The notes under the pieces were generated by a model. That model made no database searches and had not been told where the DNA came from. It worked only from the letters and a program-made list of their open reading frames with translations. A stretch of DNA of 64,000 bases, from NCBI RefSeq assembly GCF_900067135.1, contig NZ_FJUR01000002.1, forward strand, positions 372,001 through 436,000, in the 5' to 3' direction. Each line of letters starts with the position of its first letter. The stretch's first letter is position 1. Below are positions 16,371-26,964 of this stretch, piece after piece. The DNA is from Rhizobium sp. 9140 (GTDB lineage Bacteria; Pseudomonadota; Alphaproteobacteria; Rhizobiales; Rhizobiaceae). The position numbers and the translations under genes were made by a program.

Positions 16371-17159
16371 ATGACGCATGATCTCGACGCCCGCTTTGCT
16401 CTCGCGCAGACGATCGCCCGCAACGCCGGCGCTGTCGCTCTCGACTATTTCAACCGCCGCGAAACGCTGGTCATCGAAACCAAGCGCGACGCGCAGGACG
16501 TCGTCTCGATCGCCGACCGGGAGGTCGAGAACCTGATCCGCGCCGCGGTGGCCGACGCCCATCCGGATGACGGATTTCTCGGCGAGGAATACGGCCTTGC
16601 CACGGGTGCCTCCGGCTATACCTGGGTGGTCGATCCGATCGACGGCACCAGCCCCTTCGTCAACGGCATGCCGAGCTGGTGCGTTTCCATTGCGGTCCTG
16701 CATGACAGCAAGCCGGTGATCGGCGTGATCTATGCGCCCTGCTTCGATGAGCTCTACGCCGCGGCTGAGGCCAAAGGCGCCGTGCTCAACGGCCGGGTGT
16801 TGACCCTCGACCCGTCACGCACCATCCGCAACGCCGTCACCGGCATCGGCGCCAACAATTACGTCACGCCGGCCTTCGTCGGAAAGATGGTGGAGACGCT
16901 GATGGAAGCCGGCGGCAATTTCATCCGCAATGGGTCGGGCGCGCTGATGCTCGCCTACGTCGCGGCGGGCAGGCTGGTCGGCTATTACGAACCGTACATG
17001 CACGCCTGGGATTGCCTTGCCGGCTATTGCCTCGTGACGGAGGCGGGCGGCTGGCACCATCCCTTCCCTGTCGATGGCGAACAGCTGACCCGCGGGGCTC
17101 CCGTAGTGGCAGCAGCTCCGGGCGCCGTGGACGATCTGCGGCGCATTGCCGGGGTCTAG
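16371..17159 (+). CDS. Inositol-monophosphatase-family sugar phosphatase
   Basis: A 262-residue soluble Mg-dependent phosphatase. Motifs seen: GEEYG with Glu72 and Glu73, the metal site DPIDGTSPFVNGMPSW (Asp88, Asp91), and AWDCLAGYCLVTEAGG with Asp214. The family hydrolyses inositol phosphates, histidinol phosphate, fructose bisphosphate or nucleotide phosphates; the substrate here is not readable. The ATG at 16371 follows AAGGA. It is the last gene of the transporter operon, 25 bases after the ATPase, which suggests it works on what the transporter brings in or on its product. This is the main local hint that the cargo is a phosphate ester and not iron. Confidence 0.88.
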   Translation: MTHDLDARFALAQTIARNAGAVALDYFNRRETLVIETKRDAQDVVSIADREVENLIRAAVADAHPDDGFLGEEYGLATGASGYTWVVDPIDGTSPFVNGMPSWCVSIAVLHDSKPVIGVIYAPCFDELYAAAEAKGAVLNGRVLTLDPSRTIRNAVTGIGANNYVTPAFVGKMVETLMEAGGNFIRNGSGALMLAYVAAGRLVGYYEPYMHAWDCLAGYCLVTEAGGWHHPFPVDGEQLTRGAPVVAAAPGAVDDLRRIAGV

Positions 17160-17170
17160 CACCGTCTCAG

Positions 17171-17204
17171 CCGCGGGCAGCATTCGGACTCATGCTGCCT
17201 GCGG
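17171..17204. terminator. Bidirectional hairpin terminator between convergent operons
   Basis: Thirteen-base arms CCGCGGGCAGCAT and ATGCTGCCTGCGG pair fully except for one G-T wobble, with an eight-base loop, in the 61-base gap between the phosphatase and MFS genes. No strong T-run on either side, so termination strength is uncertain, but the position between convergent stops is telling. Confidence 0.6.
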
Positions 17205-17220
17205 ACCATGTCCCTTCCCG

Positions 17221-18492
17221 TCAAGCGTCCCGTGCCGACCGCAGCGTATGCGTCCCCAGCATGGCAAGGGCGCCGACGAAGCCGACGGCGGCGAAAGCGT
17301 AGAAGCCCCACGGGTGGCCCATGCCGAGCGACACGAGCGTTCCACCGACCAACGGACCGGCAATGGCACCAAGGCGGCCGACGCCTGCCGACATGCCGAG
17401 CGCGGTGGCCCGGATGGCAGGCGGGTGGTTTGCGGCGGTGAAGGCATAGACGAGGACCTGGGCCGAAAAGACGAAGCAACCGGTCATGAACACAAGAGGA
17501 TACAGCAACGCGACCGGGGCTTTCACCGAGAGGATGGCCAGCAGGACGCCGCCGCAGACGAACCATAACACCGCGGCCCGCTTCAAGCCGATCGCGTCGC
17601 CGACGCGCCCGGCGACGATCAGACCGACGACGGCACCCGCATTGAGAAGCAGAAGCAGCCAGAGCCCGCGTTCAAGCCCGTAGTCGGCGGCGACCATCAT
17701 GGCCGGAAGCCAGGTGTTCAGCGCGTAGACCAGCAGAAGTCCCATGAAGGACGTCACCCAGATGGCGATGCTGTTGCGCAGGATCGGCGGGCGAAGAAGG
17801 GTGGCGATCGACGGCCGCTCCTCCGGCTGACCGGCCACCGGCGCGCTGATCTTAAGGCCAAAGGCATCGGCAATCTGGCGGGCCTCTTCGGCGCGACCCT
17901 TGGCGAGCAGGAAAGCCGGGGACTCCGGCAGGTAACGGATCATCAGCGGGACGAGCACGAAACCGGGCACGGCGCCTGCAAAGAACATGGCGCGCCAGCC
18001 GAGCGATGGCAGAAGCAATAGACCGAGAAGAGCCGTCGAAACAGCACCGACATGATAGCCGGTCATGACCGTGGTCGAGGCCTTGCCGGCCTTGCCGCGT
18101 GAAAACTCGGTGACCATGGCGATGGCTGTCGGCAAGCAGCCGCCCAGACCGAAGCCGGCGAGAAAACGGAAGAGACCGAGCTGCCACCAGTTCTGCGCCA
18201 GGCCACAGGCGAGCGTCAGCAGCGAGAAGGCGGCAACAGCCCAGATCATTACCTTACGGCGGCCGAGGCTGTCCGTCGCGATGCCGATCGACAGCGCCCC
18301 GAGCGTCATGCCGACAAGGCTGATGGTCGATACGAACGTCGCTTCCGGCGCCGTCATCCACGGCGTTTCACCACCCGTCAACGTCGGAATCAACGCGCCC
18401 AGCACCACGAGATCGAAGCCGTCCAACACCACAGCGGCCCAACAGAGTGTCGCGACCCATCCGACCGCGACGCCGCTCTTTCCGATTGTCAT
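17221..18492 (-). CDS. MFS transporter, aromatic-acid/proton symporter (AAHS) type
   Basis: A 423-residue transporter with twelve predicted helices. The start at 18492 is chosen because GGAAGGAG stands six bases upstream; a longer frame from 18516 would place that site inside the gene. Family marks are DGFDLVVLGALIPTL in helix 1, TDSLGRRKV in the loop 2-3 and RFLAGFGLGGCLPTAIAM in helix 4-5, which match the AAHS group (PcaK, BenK and relatives). Substrate is probably a small aromatic or other organic acid. No catabolic genes for aromatics sit beside it; the aminotransferase upstream on the same strand is 285 bases away. Confidence 0.87.
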   Translation of the reverse strand: MTIGKSGVAVGWVATLCWAAVVLDGFDLVVLGALIPTLTGGETPWMTAPEATFVSTISLVGMTLGALSIGIATDSLGRRKVMIWAVAAFSLLTLACGLAQNWWQLGLFRFLAGFGLGGCLPTAIAMVTEFSRGKAGKASTTVMTGYHVGAVSTALLGLLLLPSLGWRAMFFAGAVPGFVLVPLMIRYLPESPAFLLAKGRAEEARQIADAFGLKISAPVAGQPEERPSIATLLRPPILRNSIAIWVTSFMGLLLVYALNTWLPAMMVAADYGLERGLWLLLLLNAGAVVGLIVAGRVGDAIGLKRAAVLWFVCGGVLLAILSVKAPVALLYPLVFMTGCFVFSAQVLVYAFTAANHPPAIRATALGMSAGVGRLGAIAGPLVGGTLVSLGMGHPWGFYAFAAVGFVGALAMLGTHTLRSARDA

Positions 18493-18777
18493 TTTCTCTC
18501 CTTCCCAAACATACATCGACGGGAGAGAAGCGCACCGCCTCCGCGTTTCCCGCGCGGGCCGAAAGCGCGAACGTCAAGCATTGCGGCGCATTCTCTCGTC
18601 CCGACAACGGATCGTGGGCTTTCCCATTTGCGGAAAATTCACACGCCCGCCCTCCGGCTCCGATACTGCAGGGATCGTTCAGTTCGGTAAAATGAGTTTT
18701 TCTCTCTGATTGATAACCGCGGAGTTATGGTCGCTCCAAAAAGTGCGGCTGGTCCGGCGGAGATATCCCGCTTGAGG

Positions 18778-20160
18778 TTACGCCAGCCCCTCCGCGGCGA
18801 CGGCGCCCGTCAGACGGTCGAGCGTGCGCCCCATGCGGGTCATGATCTCGGTGATATCGTTGGGCGTCACGATCAGGGGCGGGCAAAGGGCCAGCTGATC
18901 GCCAATCGCCCGGAAGATCAATCCCTCTTCATGGCCGATGGTGGAGGCCAGAGCGCCGGCACGGCCGAGCTTGTCGAACGGCTTGCGCGTCTCCTTGTCG
19001 GCGACCAGCTCGACGGCACCGATAAGGCCCGCGCCCCGCGCTTCGCCCACCAGCGGGTGATCTGCAAAGGCCTGGAGCCCCGCCTGGAACTGTGCCTCAA
19101 GACGGGCGGCATTGCCCATCAGGTCGCGCTCCTCGATGATCGCGAGGTTTTCGAGCGCGACGGCGGTGGCCACCGGATGACCGGAGGCGGTGTAGCCATG
19201 GCCGAACATGCCGATCTTCTCCGAGTTGTCGGCGATCGCCTGGTAGATCGGGTCCGAAAACAGCACCGCGGCCAGGGGCATGTAGGACGAGGTGATCTGC
19301 TTCGACAGTGTCATGATGTCGGGCGTAAAACCGTATTTCTGGCAACCGAACGGCATCCCCAGACGCCCGAAGCCGCAGATGACCTCGTCGGAAACGATCA
19401 GGATGTCATGGGCGCGGCAGATCCGCTCCACGCCTTCCCAGTATCCGACCGGCGGTGGCATCACGCCGCCTGCCGCCATCAGCGGCTCACCGATGAAGGC
19501 CGCGATCGTGTCGGCGCCTTCGGTTGCGATGACGGTTTCGAGTTCGGCGAGCAGCCTTGCTGTGAAAGCCGCCTCGTCTTCGCCGGGCACGCCGAAGCGG
19601 TAGAAATGCGGGCACGTCAGATGATGCACGGGGATGGCCGGCAGGTCGAAGTCGCGGTGATTGGTGGGCAGGCCGGTCAGGCTGCCGGACGCGACCGTAA
19701 TGCCGTGATAGCCCTTGATACGCGACAGGAACGTCTTCTTGTTCGGCCGGCCGAGCGCATTGTTCATGTACCACACCATCTTGACGATCGTGTCGTTGGC
19801 TTCCGAGCCCGACGAGGTGAAGAAGGCGCGGGAGATGTTCGGCGGCGTCATCTCGACCAGCTTCTCGGCAAGCCGGATCGAAGGCTCGTGCGATTTCGAA
19901 GAGAACGTATGATAGTAGGGCAGCTTCAGCATCTGCCGGTGGGCGGCCTCGGCGAGCCGGGGCTCGGAAAAGCCGACGGCGACGGACCACAGGCCAGCCA
20001 GCCCCTCGATATATTCTTTGCCTGTGTTGTCGTAGACCCGGATGCCCTCGCCACGATCGATCACCAGCGGCCCGGTGCGTTCATGCTGGCGCATGTTCGT
20101 GTTGGGATGCAGCACATTGGCGATATCGGCGTCGGCAAGAGAATTTGAGAGAGGCGTCAT
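18778..20160 (-). CDS. Class III PLP aminotransferase (omega-transaminase, SpuC-like)
   Basis: A 460-residue PLP enzyme. The start at 20160 begins a normal family N-terminus (MTPLSNSL); the open frame runs further upstream but without family likeness. Cofactor-site residues: SGSEAND near 117-123, the YHG motif at 151-153, Asp258 in SDEVICGFGR, and the Schiff-base Lys287 in LSKQITSSYMPL. The overall pattern (GLWSVAVGF, GHGYTASGHPV, HPLVGEARGAGL) is closest in memory to polyamine- or beta-alanine-pyruvate transaminases. Donor amine is not certain. It may share a transcript with the MFS gene 285 bases downstream, but no clear link is seen. Confidence 0.9.
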   Translation of the reverse strand: MTPLSNSLADADIANVLHPNTNMRQHERTGPLVIDRGEGIRVYDNTGKEYIEGLAGLWSVAVGFSEPRLAEAAHRQMLKLPYYHTFSSKSHEPSIRLAEKLVEMTPPNISRAFFTSSGSEANDTIVKMVWYMNNALGRPNKKTFLSRIKGYHGITVASGSLTGLPTNHRDFDLPAIPVHHLTCPHFYRFGVPGEDEAAFTARLLAELETVIATEGADTIAAFIGEPLMAAGGVMPPPVGYWEGVERICRAHDILIVSDEVICGFGRLGMPFGCQKYGFTPDIMTLSKQITSSYMPLAAVLFSDPIYQAIADNSEKIGMFGHGYTASGHPVATAVALENLAIIEERDLMGNAARLEAQFQAGLQAFADHPLVGEARGAGLIGAVELVADKETRKPFDKLGRAGALASTIGHEEGLIFRAIGDQLALCPPLIVTPNDITEIMTRMGRTLDRLTGAVAAEGLA

Positions 20161-20449
20161 GAAAGGTCTCGCGGAGGGGATGAAGGAAGACGTCGTCGCG
20201 ATCGGCGATGTCAGGAGCCGAGCGTATTGCTGCCGTCTGCAATGACATGGCCCATTGCACAGCCGGACATCGAGGGCGTGGCCTTCGCGGCGAAACGGCC
20301 TGTCGCGCTGATCGGTCCGGTGCGTGGCTGAGCATGGGCGTCGATCTTGGGAATAGCAAGACCGGTTCTCCCCGGCCGGCGATTTCCACGCGCCCCTCAC
20401 GAACAGCAAGCTCGTGCGGCGCAGCGGCCTTCCGTCGGAACGGGGAGCA

Positions 20450-22042
20450 TCAGGCCTTCGCGTCCTTCTCCTCGATGGCGGCCATCGCCTCCCGCAGGAT
20501 GGCGCGCGCCTGTGCGCGCTCGGCCGGGCCGAGTTGTGCGGGGTCGAGACGGAGATCGAGGCCTGCGAGCGTCTCCCGGACGACACCCCGCGTCTGCCCG
20601 TTGTCGGACACGAGGCCGTTGACAGCATAGGGCACGATCTCGCGCTGGATGCCTTTCATGGTGATCGGCGGTAGCGGCGTGGCGTCCACGATGTCTGTCA
20701 CCAAAGCGTAGGTCTCGTAGCTGATGACGATCTTGCCGCCCTCGGCGATCGATTGCAGGCGTGCGGCAAGGTTCGCCTCAGCGCCGATGATCGTATAGTC
20801 CATCCGGTCGCTGCTGCCGAAATTGCCGACGTTACAATAGCCGGTGTTGATCCCCATCCTGACGACGAAGGGCTCCTCGGTGCCGCCGCCGCGCCATTTT
20901 GCCTTGAGTTCGCCGAGACGCGTCTGCATGTCCACGGCCATCCGCAGGCAGGCCTTGGCATCCTCCACCGCGCCATGCGTCTCGGGGTCGCCGAAAAAGA
21001 CGAGCACGGCGTCGCCGATGAACTTGTCGAGTGTTCCCCCATGCATGGCCGCGATGGCCGACATTTCCGTCAGGTACTCGTTGAGCATTTCCGTCAGGGT
21101 TTCCGGCTGCAGCCGCTCGGTCGTCGCCGTGAAGTCCTTGATATCGGAAAAGAAAATCGTCAGGCGCTTGCGCTCGGTCTGGACGACGACGTCCTTCTGG
21201 CCGCTGAAGATGCCCTTGTAGACCTGCGGCGAGAGGTAGCGGGAGATCTTCAGGGAAATGCTTGCGAGAAACTCGTTGGCGGATTCCAGATCGCGGTTGA
21301 ACCCCTGGATCAAAGCCGTCTGGCGCTGTTGCAGCACGATGAGGGCAGCGCCGACCCCGGCGAAACAGAGAAAATAGACCAGCAGGTATTTGAAGGCGAA
21401 GACGTTCCCGGCCAGCGGCTGCTGGATGATGACCTCCTGGATGCCACGCACGTCGCCGACCTTCCAGTCGGTCTTCGGACTGGCGGGATGCTGGTTGTGA
21501 CAGGCAACGCAGGCCTGCCCCATGATGACCGGCGTGACGAGACGGAACGTATTGGAGAAGCCGACCCGTGTCAGGTCGGTGATCGTCTGTTCGGGCTTGC
21601 CGCGCAAGGCGGCAAGCGAGGCCGTCTCGAAGCCGTCCAGATCGTGCGGCGCCCGTGTCTTGAACGGCAGGTCGGAAACGAAGCGGTAGGTGATGTTTGC
21701 CTGCTGCTGCTTGATCACGTCGCCGAGTTCCAGCGACAGCGTCGCGGGGATCGGAACCGCGCCAGGGATGGTGGCGTACTGGTCCGTCACCGCTGTCGCC
21801 GCCACATCGCCCGCCGCATGCGCTGCAAGAATACGGCCGACGACATTGGTGGCGTAATAGGAACGGATGCTGGTGATCAGCGAACTCATGTCCTGCGCCT
21901 GCCGCCTCAGCGCGGCCTGAGAAAGGCTGCTGACATCCATCCATACAGCAAACGGCAGGCCGGCGAGCATGCCGACCAAGGCCACGACCACGAAGACGCC
22001 GATTTTCCTCGACGTCCGGCCCTGATCTGCATCCTCGGCCAT
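20450..22042 (-). CDS. Membrane class III adenylate cyclase with periplasmic CxxCH (DUF3365/Tll0287-like) domain
   Basis: A 530-residue signalling enzyme. Helices at about 13-35 and 218-238 enclose a periplasmic domain of some 180 residues carrying a c-type haem motif, CVACH at 178-182, in the context GQACVACHNQHP; this is the DUF3365 (Tll0287-like) type, known to hold haem. A short linker leads to a class III cyclase (about 290-475): metal aspartates 300 (FFSDIKDF) and 344 (DKFIGDAV), base-selecting Lys340 and Thr417, and Asn424/Arg428 in EANLAARL. The Lys/Thr pair is that of CyaC-type adenylate cyclases, so cyclic AMP is the likely product. GAGGGG precedes the ATG. A redox or gas signal is inferred. 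Confidence 0.88.
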   Translation of the reverse strand: MAEDADQGRTSRKIGVFVVVALVGMLAGLPFAVWMDVSSLSQAALRRQAQDMSSLITSIRSYYATNVVGRILAAHAAGDVAATAVTDQYATIPGAVPIPATLSLELGDVIKQQQANITYRFVSDLPFKTRAPHDLDGFETASLAALRGKPEQTITDLTRVGFSNTFRLVTPVIMGQACVACHNQHPASPKTDWKVGDVRGIQEVIIQQPLAGNVFAFKYLLVYFLCFAGVGAALIVLQQRQTALIQGFNRDLESANEFLASISLKISRYLSPQVYKGIFSGQKDVVVQTERKRLTIFFSDIKDFTATTERLQPETLTEMLNEYLTEMSAIAAMHGGTLDKFIGDAVLVFFGDPETHGAVEDAKACLRMAVDMQTRLGELKAKWRGGGTEEPFVVRMGINTGYCNVGNFGSSDRMDYTIIGAEANLAARLQSIAEGGKIVISYETYALVTDIVDATPLPPITMKGIQREIVPYAVNGLVSDNGQTRGVVRETLAGLDLRLDPAQLGPAERAQARAILREAMAAIEEKDAKA

Positions 22043-22306
22043 CGCGTCCCCTCATTCCAGCGGTGGAACGCCTGAAGCATTCCGTCAACCGCTTATATGA
22101 GCGGGTTCGGAACATTGGCAAGCCGCAATTGCGCCGTTCACCAGTCCGGCGCCGGGCATGGACCTTCCCCGATGAGTTTCGTCGGAACGGACGTCGCAGC
22201 ATTCGCCTGCAGCAAAGCGAATATGCCCGCTCAGTCAACGCTTGCCTATTATCTCCATCGTTCGCCTGACGCTCATCGAACCTGTCACCTGACAGGGAAA
22301 GCACGC

Positions 22307-23809
22307 TCAGACGGCGGGGCGATTCGTCAGGCAACGGGCGACGCAATCCTTCCAGCCGTCGATCCCGGTCTGGCGCGCACCGTCGCGATCTTCCGGTTCG
22401 AACCGGCGGTCGCATTGCCAGGCTTCGGCAAAACCGGCCTGATCGGGCCAGAGGCCAGCGCGCGAGCCGGCCAGCCACGCCGCACCGAGAACGGTGGTTT
22501 CCAAGACAACAGGACGATCGACGGGTGCTGCGAGAATATCGGCGAGGCGCTGCATCGTCCAGTCGGAAGCGACCATGCCGCCATCGACCCGCAAGACCGT
22601 CCGCTCGCGCTTGTCGCCCCAGTCCTTCTTCATCGCGTCCAGAAGGTCGAGGGTCTGGTAGGCCACGCTTTCCAGAGCCGCGCGCGCGAATTCGGCGGGG
22701 CCAGTGGCTCGCGTCAGGCCGAAGACAGCGCCGCGGGCATCGGGGTCCCAGTGCGGCGCGCCAAGGCCGGTGAAGGCCGGCACGAGGTAGACATGCTGGT
22801 TCGGGTCCGCGGTCTTTGCCAGTTCCTCAGCCTCGGAGGACTTGGAGATGAAGCCCATTTCGTCGCGCAGCCATTGCACGGCCGCACCAGCGATGAAGAT
22901 CGAGCCTTCCAGCGCATAGGTCGTCTTGCCGTCGAGGCGGTAGGCGATCGTCGTCAGGAGACGGTTGGAGGACACGACGCGGTCCTCGCCCGTGTTGAGA
23001 AGCGCAAAGCAACCTGTTCCATAGGTTGATTTCAGCATGCCCGGCGCAAAGCAGGCATTGCCGATGATGGCGGCCTGCTGATCGCCGGCCACCCCAAGGA
23101 TCGGAATCTCCGCGCCGAATATGTCGGGATCGGTCACGCCGAAATCGGCCGCGCAATCCTTCACCTCCGGCAGCATCGCGCGGGGAACGGACAGGATGTC
23201 GAGAAGCTCGTCATCGAAACGGTTCTCGGAAATATCGTAGAGCAGCGTGCGCGAGGCGTTGGTGGCATCGGTGACATGCACCCGCCCGCCGGTGAGCTTG
23301 TAGATGAGCCAGCTGTCGATGGTTCCGAAGCAGACTTCGCCCTTCTCGGCGCGGGCACGCAGCCCGTCCACACCGTCGAGCAGCCAGGCGAGCTTCGTGC
23401 CGGAGAAATAGGGATCGATCAGAAGGCCGGTCTTCTCGGTGAACAGCGGCTCCAGCCCACGCGCTTTCAAGTCGTCGCAGAAGCGCGCCGTGCGCCGGTC
23501 CTGCCAGACGATGGCGCGGTGAACGGGCTCGCCCGTCTCGCGATCCCAGACGACGATCGTCTCGCGCTGGTTTGTGATCCCGATCGCCGCAATATCGGTG
23601 GCCGCGATGCCGGCCTTCTCGATCGCCTTGCGGCTGGTGGAGAGCACGCTCTCCCAGATCTCGTCTGCATCGTGCTCGACCCAGCCGGAGTCCGGGAAGA
23701 ACTGCTGGAATTCCTGGCCAGACACGCCGGCAATGGCCATGTTCGCGTCGAAGATCATCGATCGGGTGGATGTCGTTCCCTGATCGATCGCCAGAATGTA
23801 GCCGCTCAT
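22307..23809 (-). CDS. glpK: Glycerol kinase
   Basis: A 500-residue FGGY kinase making glycerol 3-phosphate from glycerol and [21 protein letters not shown] opens the protein, with the phosphate loop DQGTTST at 9-15; other marks are [13 protein letters not shown], the substrate region WQDRRTA, and [13 protein letters not shown] in the second half. The start at 23809 gives the normal family N-terminus with a GAGGG site nearby; a frame from 23860 only adds non-family residues. It lies 156 bases after glpV on the same strand, with a strong hairpin between, so it is probably the last and separately adjusted gene of the glycerol operon. Confidence 0.95.
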   Translation of the reverse strand: MSGYILAIDQGTTSTRSMIFDANMAIAGVSGQEFQQFFPDSGWVEHDADEIWESVLSTSRKAIEKAGIAATDIAAIGITNQRETIVVWDRETGEPVHRAIVWQDRRTARFCDDLKARGLEPLFTEKTGLLIDPYFSGTKLAWLLDGVDGLRARAEKGEVCFGTIDSWLIYKLTGGRVHVTDATNASRTLLYDISENRFDDELLDILSVPRAMLPEVKDCAADFGVTDPDIFGAEIPILGVAGDQQAAIIGNACFAPGMLKSTYGTGCFALLNTGEDRVVSSNRLLTTIAYRLDGKTTYALEGSIFIAGAAVQWLRDEMGFISKSSEAEELAKTADPNQHVYLVPAFTGLGAPHWDPDARGAVFGLTRATGPAEFARAALESVAYQTLDLLDAMKKDWGDKRERTVLRVDGGMVASDWTMQRLADILAAPVDRPVVLETTVLGAAWLAGSRAGLWPDQAGFAEAWQCDRRFEPEDRDGARQTGIDGWKDCVARCLTNRPAV

Positions 23810-23920
23810 TCGCCCTCGTCTCCCCATCGACCGCGCCCACGCCCGATCGGCGTGCACCACCGTGTCAGTCCGTCCGCACTCCCGGCAACGTCACGTTCGG
23901 GACCATGCGGGCCAATAAGA

Positions 23921-23947
23921 GGCCGGGGCACGTCTCGTGCCCCGGCC
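23921..23947 (-). terminator. GC-rich hairpin between glpV and glpK
   Basis: Perfect twelve-base arms GGCCGGGGCACG/CGTGCCCCGGCC with a three-base loop; on the minus strand TCTTATT follows. It lies 19 bases after the glpV stop. It is either a partial terminator or an mRNA 3'-end stabiliser that keeps binding-protein mRNA high relative to glpK. Confidence 0.6.
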
Positions 23948-23965
23948 GTTGTCTGACCGTCGGTC

Positions 23966-25687
<1,722 letters not shown>

Positions 25688-25772
25688 GAGTAGTCCTCCT
25701 CTTAAGGTTTCTGCGATTGCGGTCACGGGCGCCAGGACCCTCCCCCGGCAAAACCCGTGTCGTTCAGATGCC

Positions 25773-26054
25773 TCAGACCAGCTTGAAGACGCCGATGGCG
25801 TAGACAACGGACAGGGCAAGAGCCCACCACACGTTGGGACCGACAAGCCCCAGCCATGCAAGGTGAATGAAGGCGCTGCCGAGCAGCGACACGAAGAGGC
25901 GGTCTCCCCGTGTCGTCTCGAAGCGCAGGATGCCGACGCGCGGATGGCCGCCGGGCGAAAGGAATTCCCAGATCCCCATGCCGATGAGCAGCGTCAGGAT
26001 CGTCACGAAGAACAGGACCGTCGGCAGCGTCCACGCCATCCAGGAGAAGTTCAT
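25773..26054 (-). CDS. glpU: Small membrane protein of the glycerol importer (DUF2160)
   Basis: A 93-residue protein with three hydrophobic segments, beginning MNFSWMAWTLPTVLFFVT and ending GVFKLV. The start at 26054 is set by GGAG upstream. It has the DUF2160 look (IWEFLSPGGHPRVGILRFET) that always accompanies this type of importer; its exact part in transport is not known. It sits between glpQ (10-base gap) and glpV (85-base gap), the order reported for Rhizobium glycerol uptake operons. Confidence 0.88.
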   Translation of the reverse strand: MNFSWMAWTLPTVLFFVTILTLLIGMGIWEFLSPGGHPRVGILRFETTRGDRLFVSLLGSAFIHLAWLGLVGPNVWWALALSVVYAIGVFKLV

Positions 26055-26064
26055 GTCGGTCTCC

Positions 26065-26943
26065 TTACACGCGGCCGAGGGCAAAGCCCTTGGCGATGTA
26101 GTTGCGGACGAAATAGATGACGATGGCGCCGGGGATGATGGTGAGCACGCCGGCTGCCGCCAGCACGCCCCAGTCCATGCCAGACGCCGAGACGGTGCGC
26201 GTCATGATGGCGGCGATGGGCTTTGCATCCGTCGTCGTCAGCGTCCGGGCGATCAGCAGTTCGACCCAGGAAAACATGAAGCAGAAGAAGGCGGCGACGC
26301 CGATGCCGGATGCGATCAGGGGAATGTAGATCTTTACGAAGAAGCGCGGGAAGGAATAGCCGTCGATATAGGCGGTCTCGTCGATTTCCTTCGGCACACC
26401 CGACATGAAGCCTTCGAGGATCCAGACCGCGAGCGGCACGTTGAACAGGCAGTGGGCAAGAGCCACCGCGATATGCGTGTCGATCAGACCGAAGGCCGAA
26501 TAGAGCTGGAAGAACGGCAGGGCGAAAACGGCCGGCGGCGCCATACGGTTGGTCAAGAGCCAGAAGAACAGGTGCTTGTCGCCGAGGAACCGGTAACGCG
26601 AGAAGGCGTAGGCTGCGGGAAGCGCCGCCAGCACCGAGATCACCGTGTTCATCACCACATAGATGATCGAGTTGATGTATCCCTTGTACCAGGACGGATC
26701 GGTGAAGATCACCGCATAGTTCCGCAGCGTCGGTTCATGCGGATAGAGCGAAAAGGTGCTGGTGATCTCCATGTTCGTCTTGAAGCTCATATTCACGAGC
26801 CAGTAGATCGGCAGCAGCAGGAAGACGATGTAGAGCGTGGGTACCAGCCAGGACAGGCGGAGGCCGGTCGACGGGGCCGAGACGCGGCTTGCCGTCGTCG
26901 ATGGCGGTGCGTTGACGGCCGGATTGGACATTGCGGTGGTCAT
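26065..26943 (-). CDS. glpQ: Glycerol ABC transporter permease 2
   Basis: A 292-residue permease of the MalG type with six helices. A Ser/Thr/Pro-rich cytoplasmic N-terminus of about 30 residues comes before the first helix. The EAA loop reads DETAYIDGYSFPRFF, followed by IYIPLIASGIG, as usual for coupling to the ATPases. The end ARGFALGRV-like tail (IAKGFALGRV) is typical of MalG permeases. GGGAGGAG precedes the ATG. Works with GlpP as the membrane channel. Confidence 0.92.
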   Translation of the reverse strand: MTTAMSNPAVNAPPSTTASRVSAPSTGLRLSWLVPTLYIVFLLLPIYWLVNMSFKTNMEITSTFSLYPHEPTLRNYAVIFTDPSWYKGYINSIIYVVMNTVISVLAALPAAYAFSRYRFLGDKHLFFWLLTNRMAPPAVFALPFFQLYSAFGLIDTHIAVALAHCLFNVPLAVWILEGFMSGVPKEIDETAYIDGYSFPRFFVKIYIPLIASGIGVAAFFCFMFSWVELLIARTLTTTDAKPIAAIMTRTVSASGMDWGVLAAAGVLTIIPGAIVIYFVRNYIAKGFALGRV

Positions 26944-26964
26944 GGTTTCTCCTCCCTTCCCGGA

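Noticed and set aside
18713..18728. Inverted repeat ATAAC/GTTAT after the aminotransferase gene
   Set aside because: Short arms, only 12 of 16 symmetric, and far (over 220 bases) from the start of the MFS gene; probably chance.
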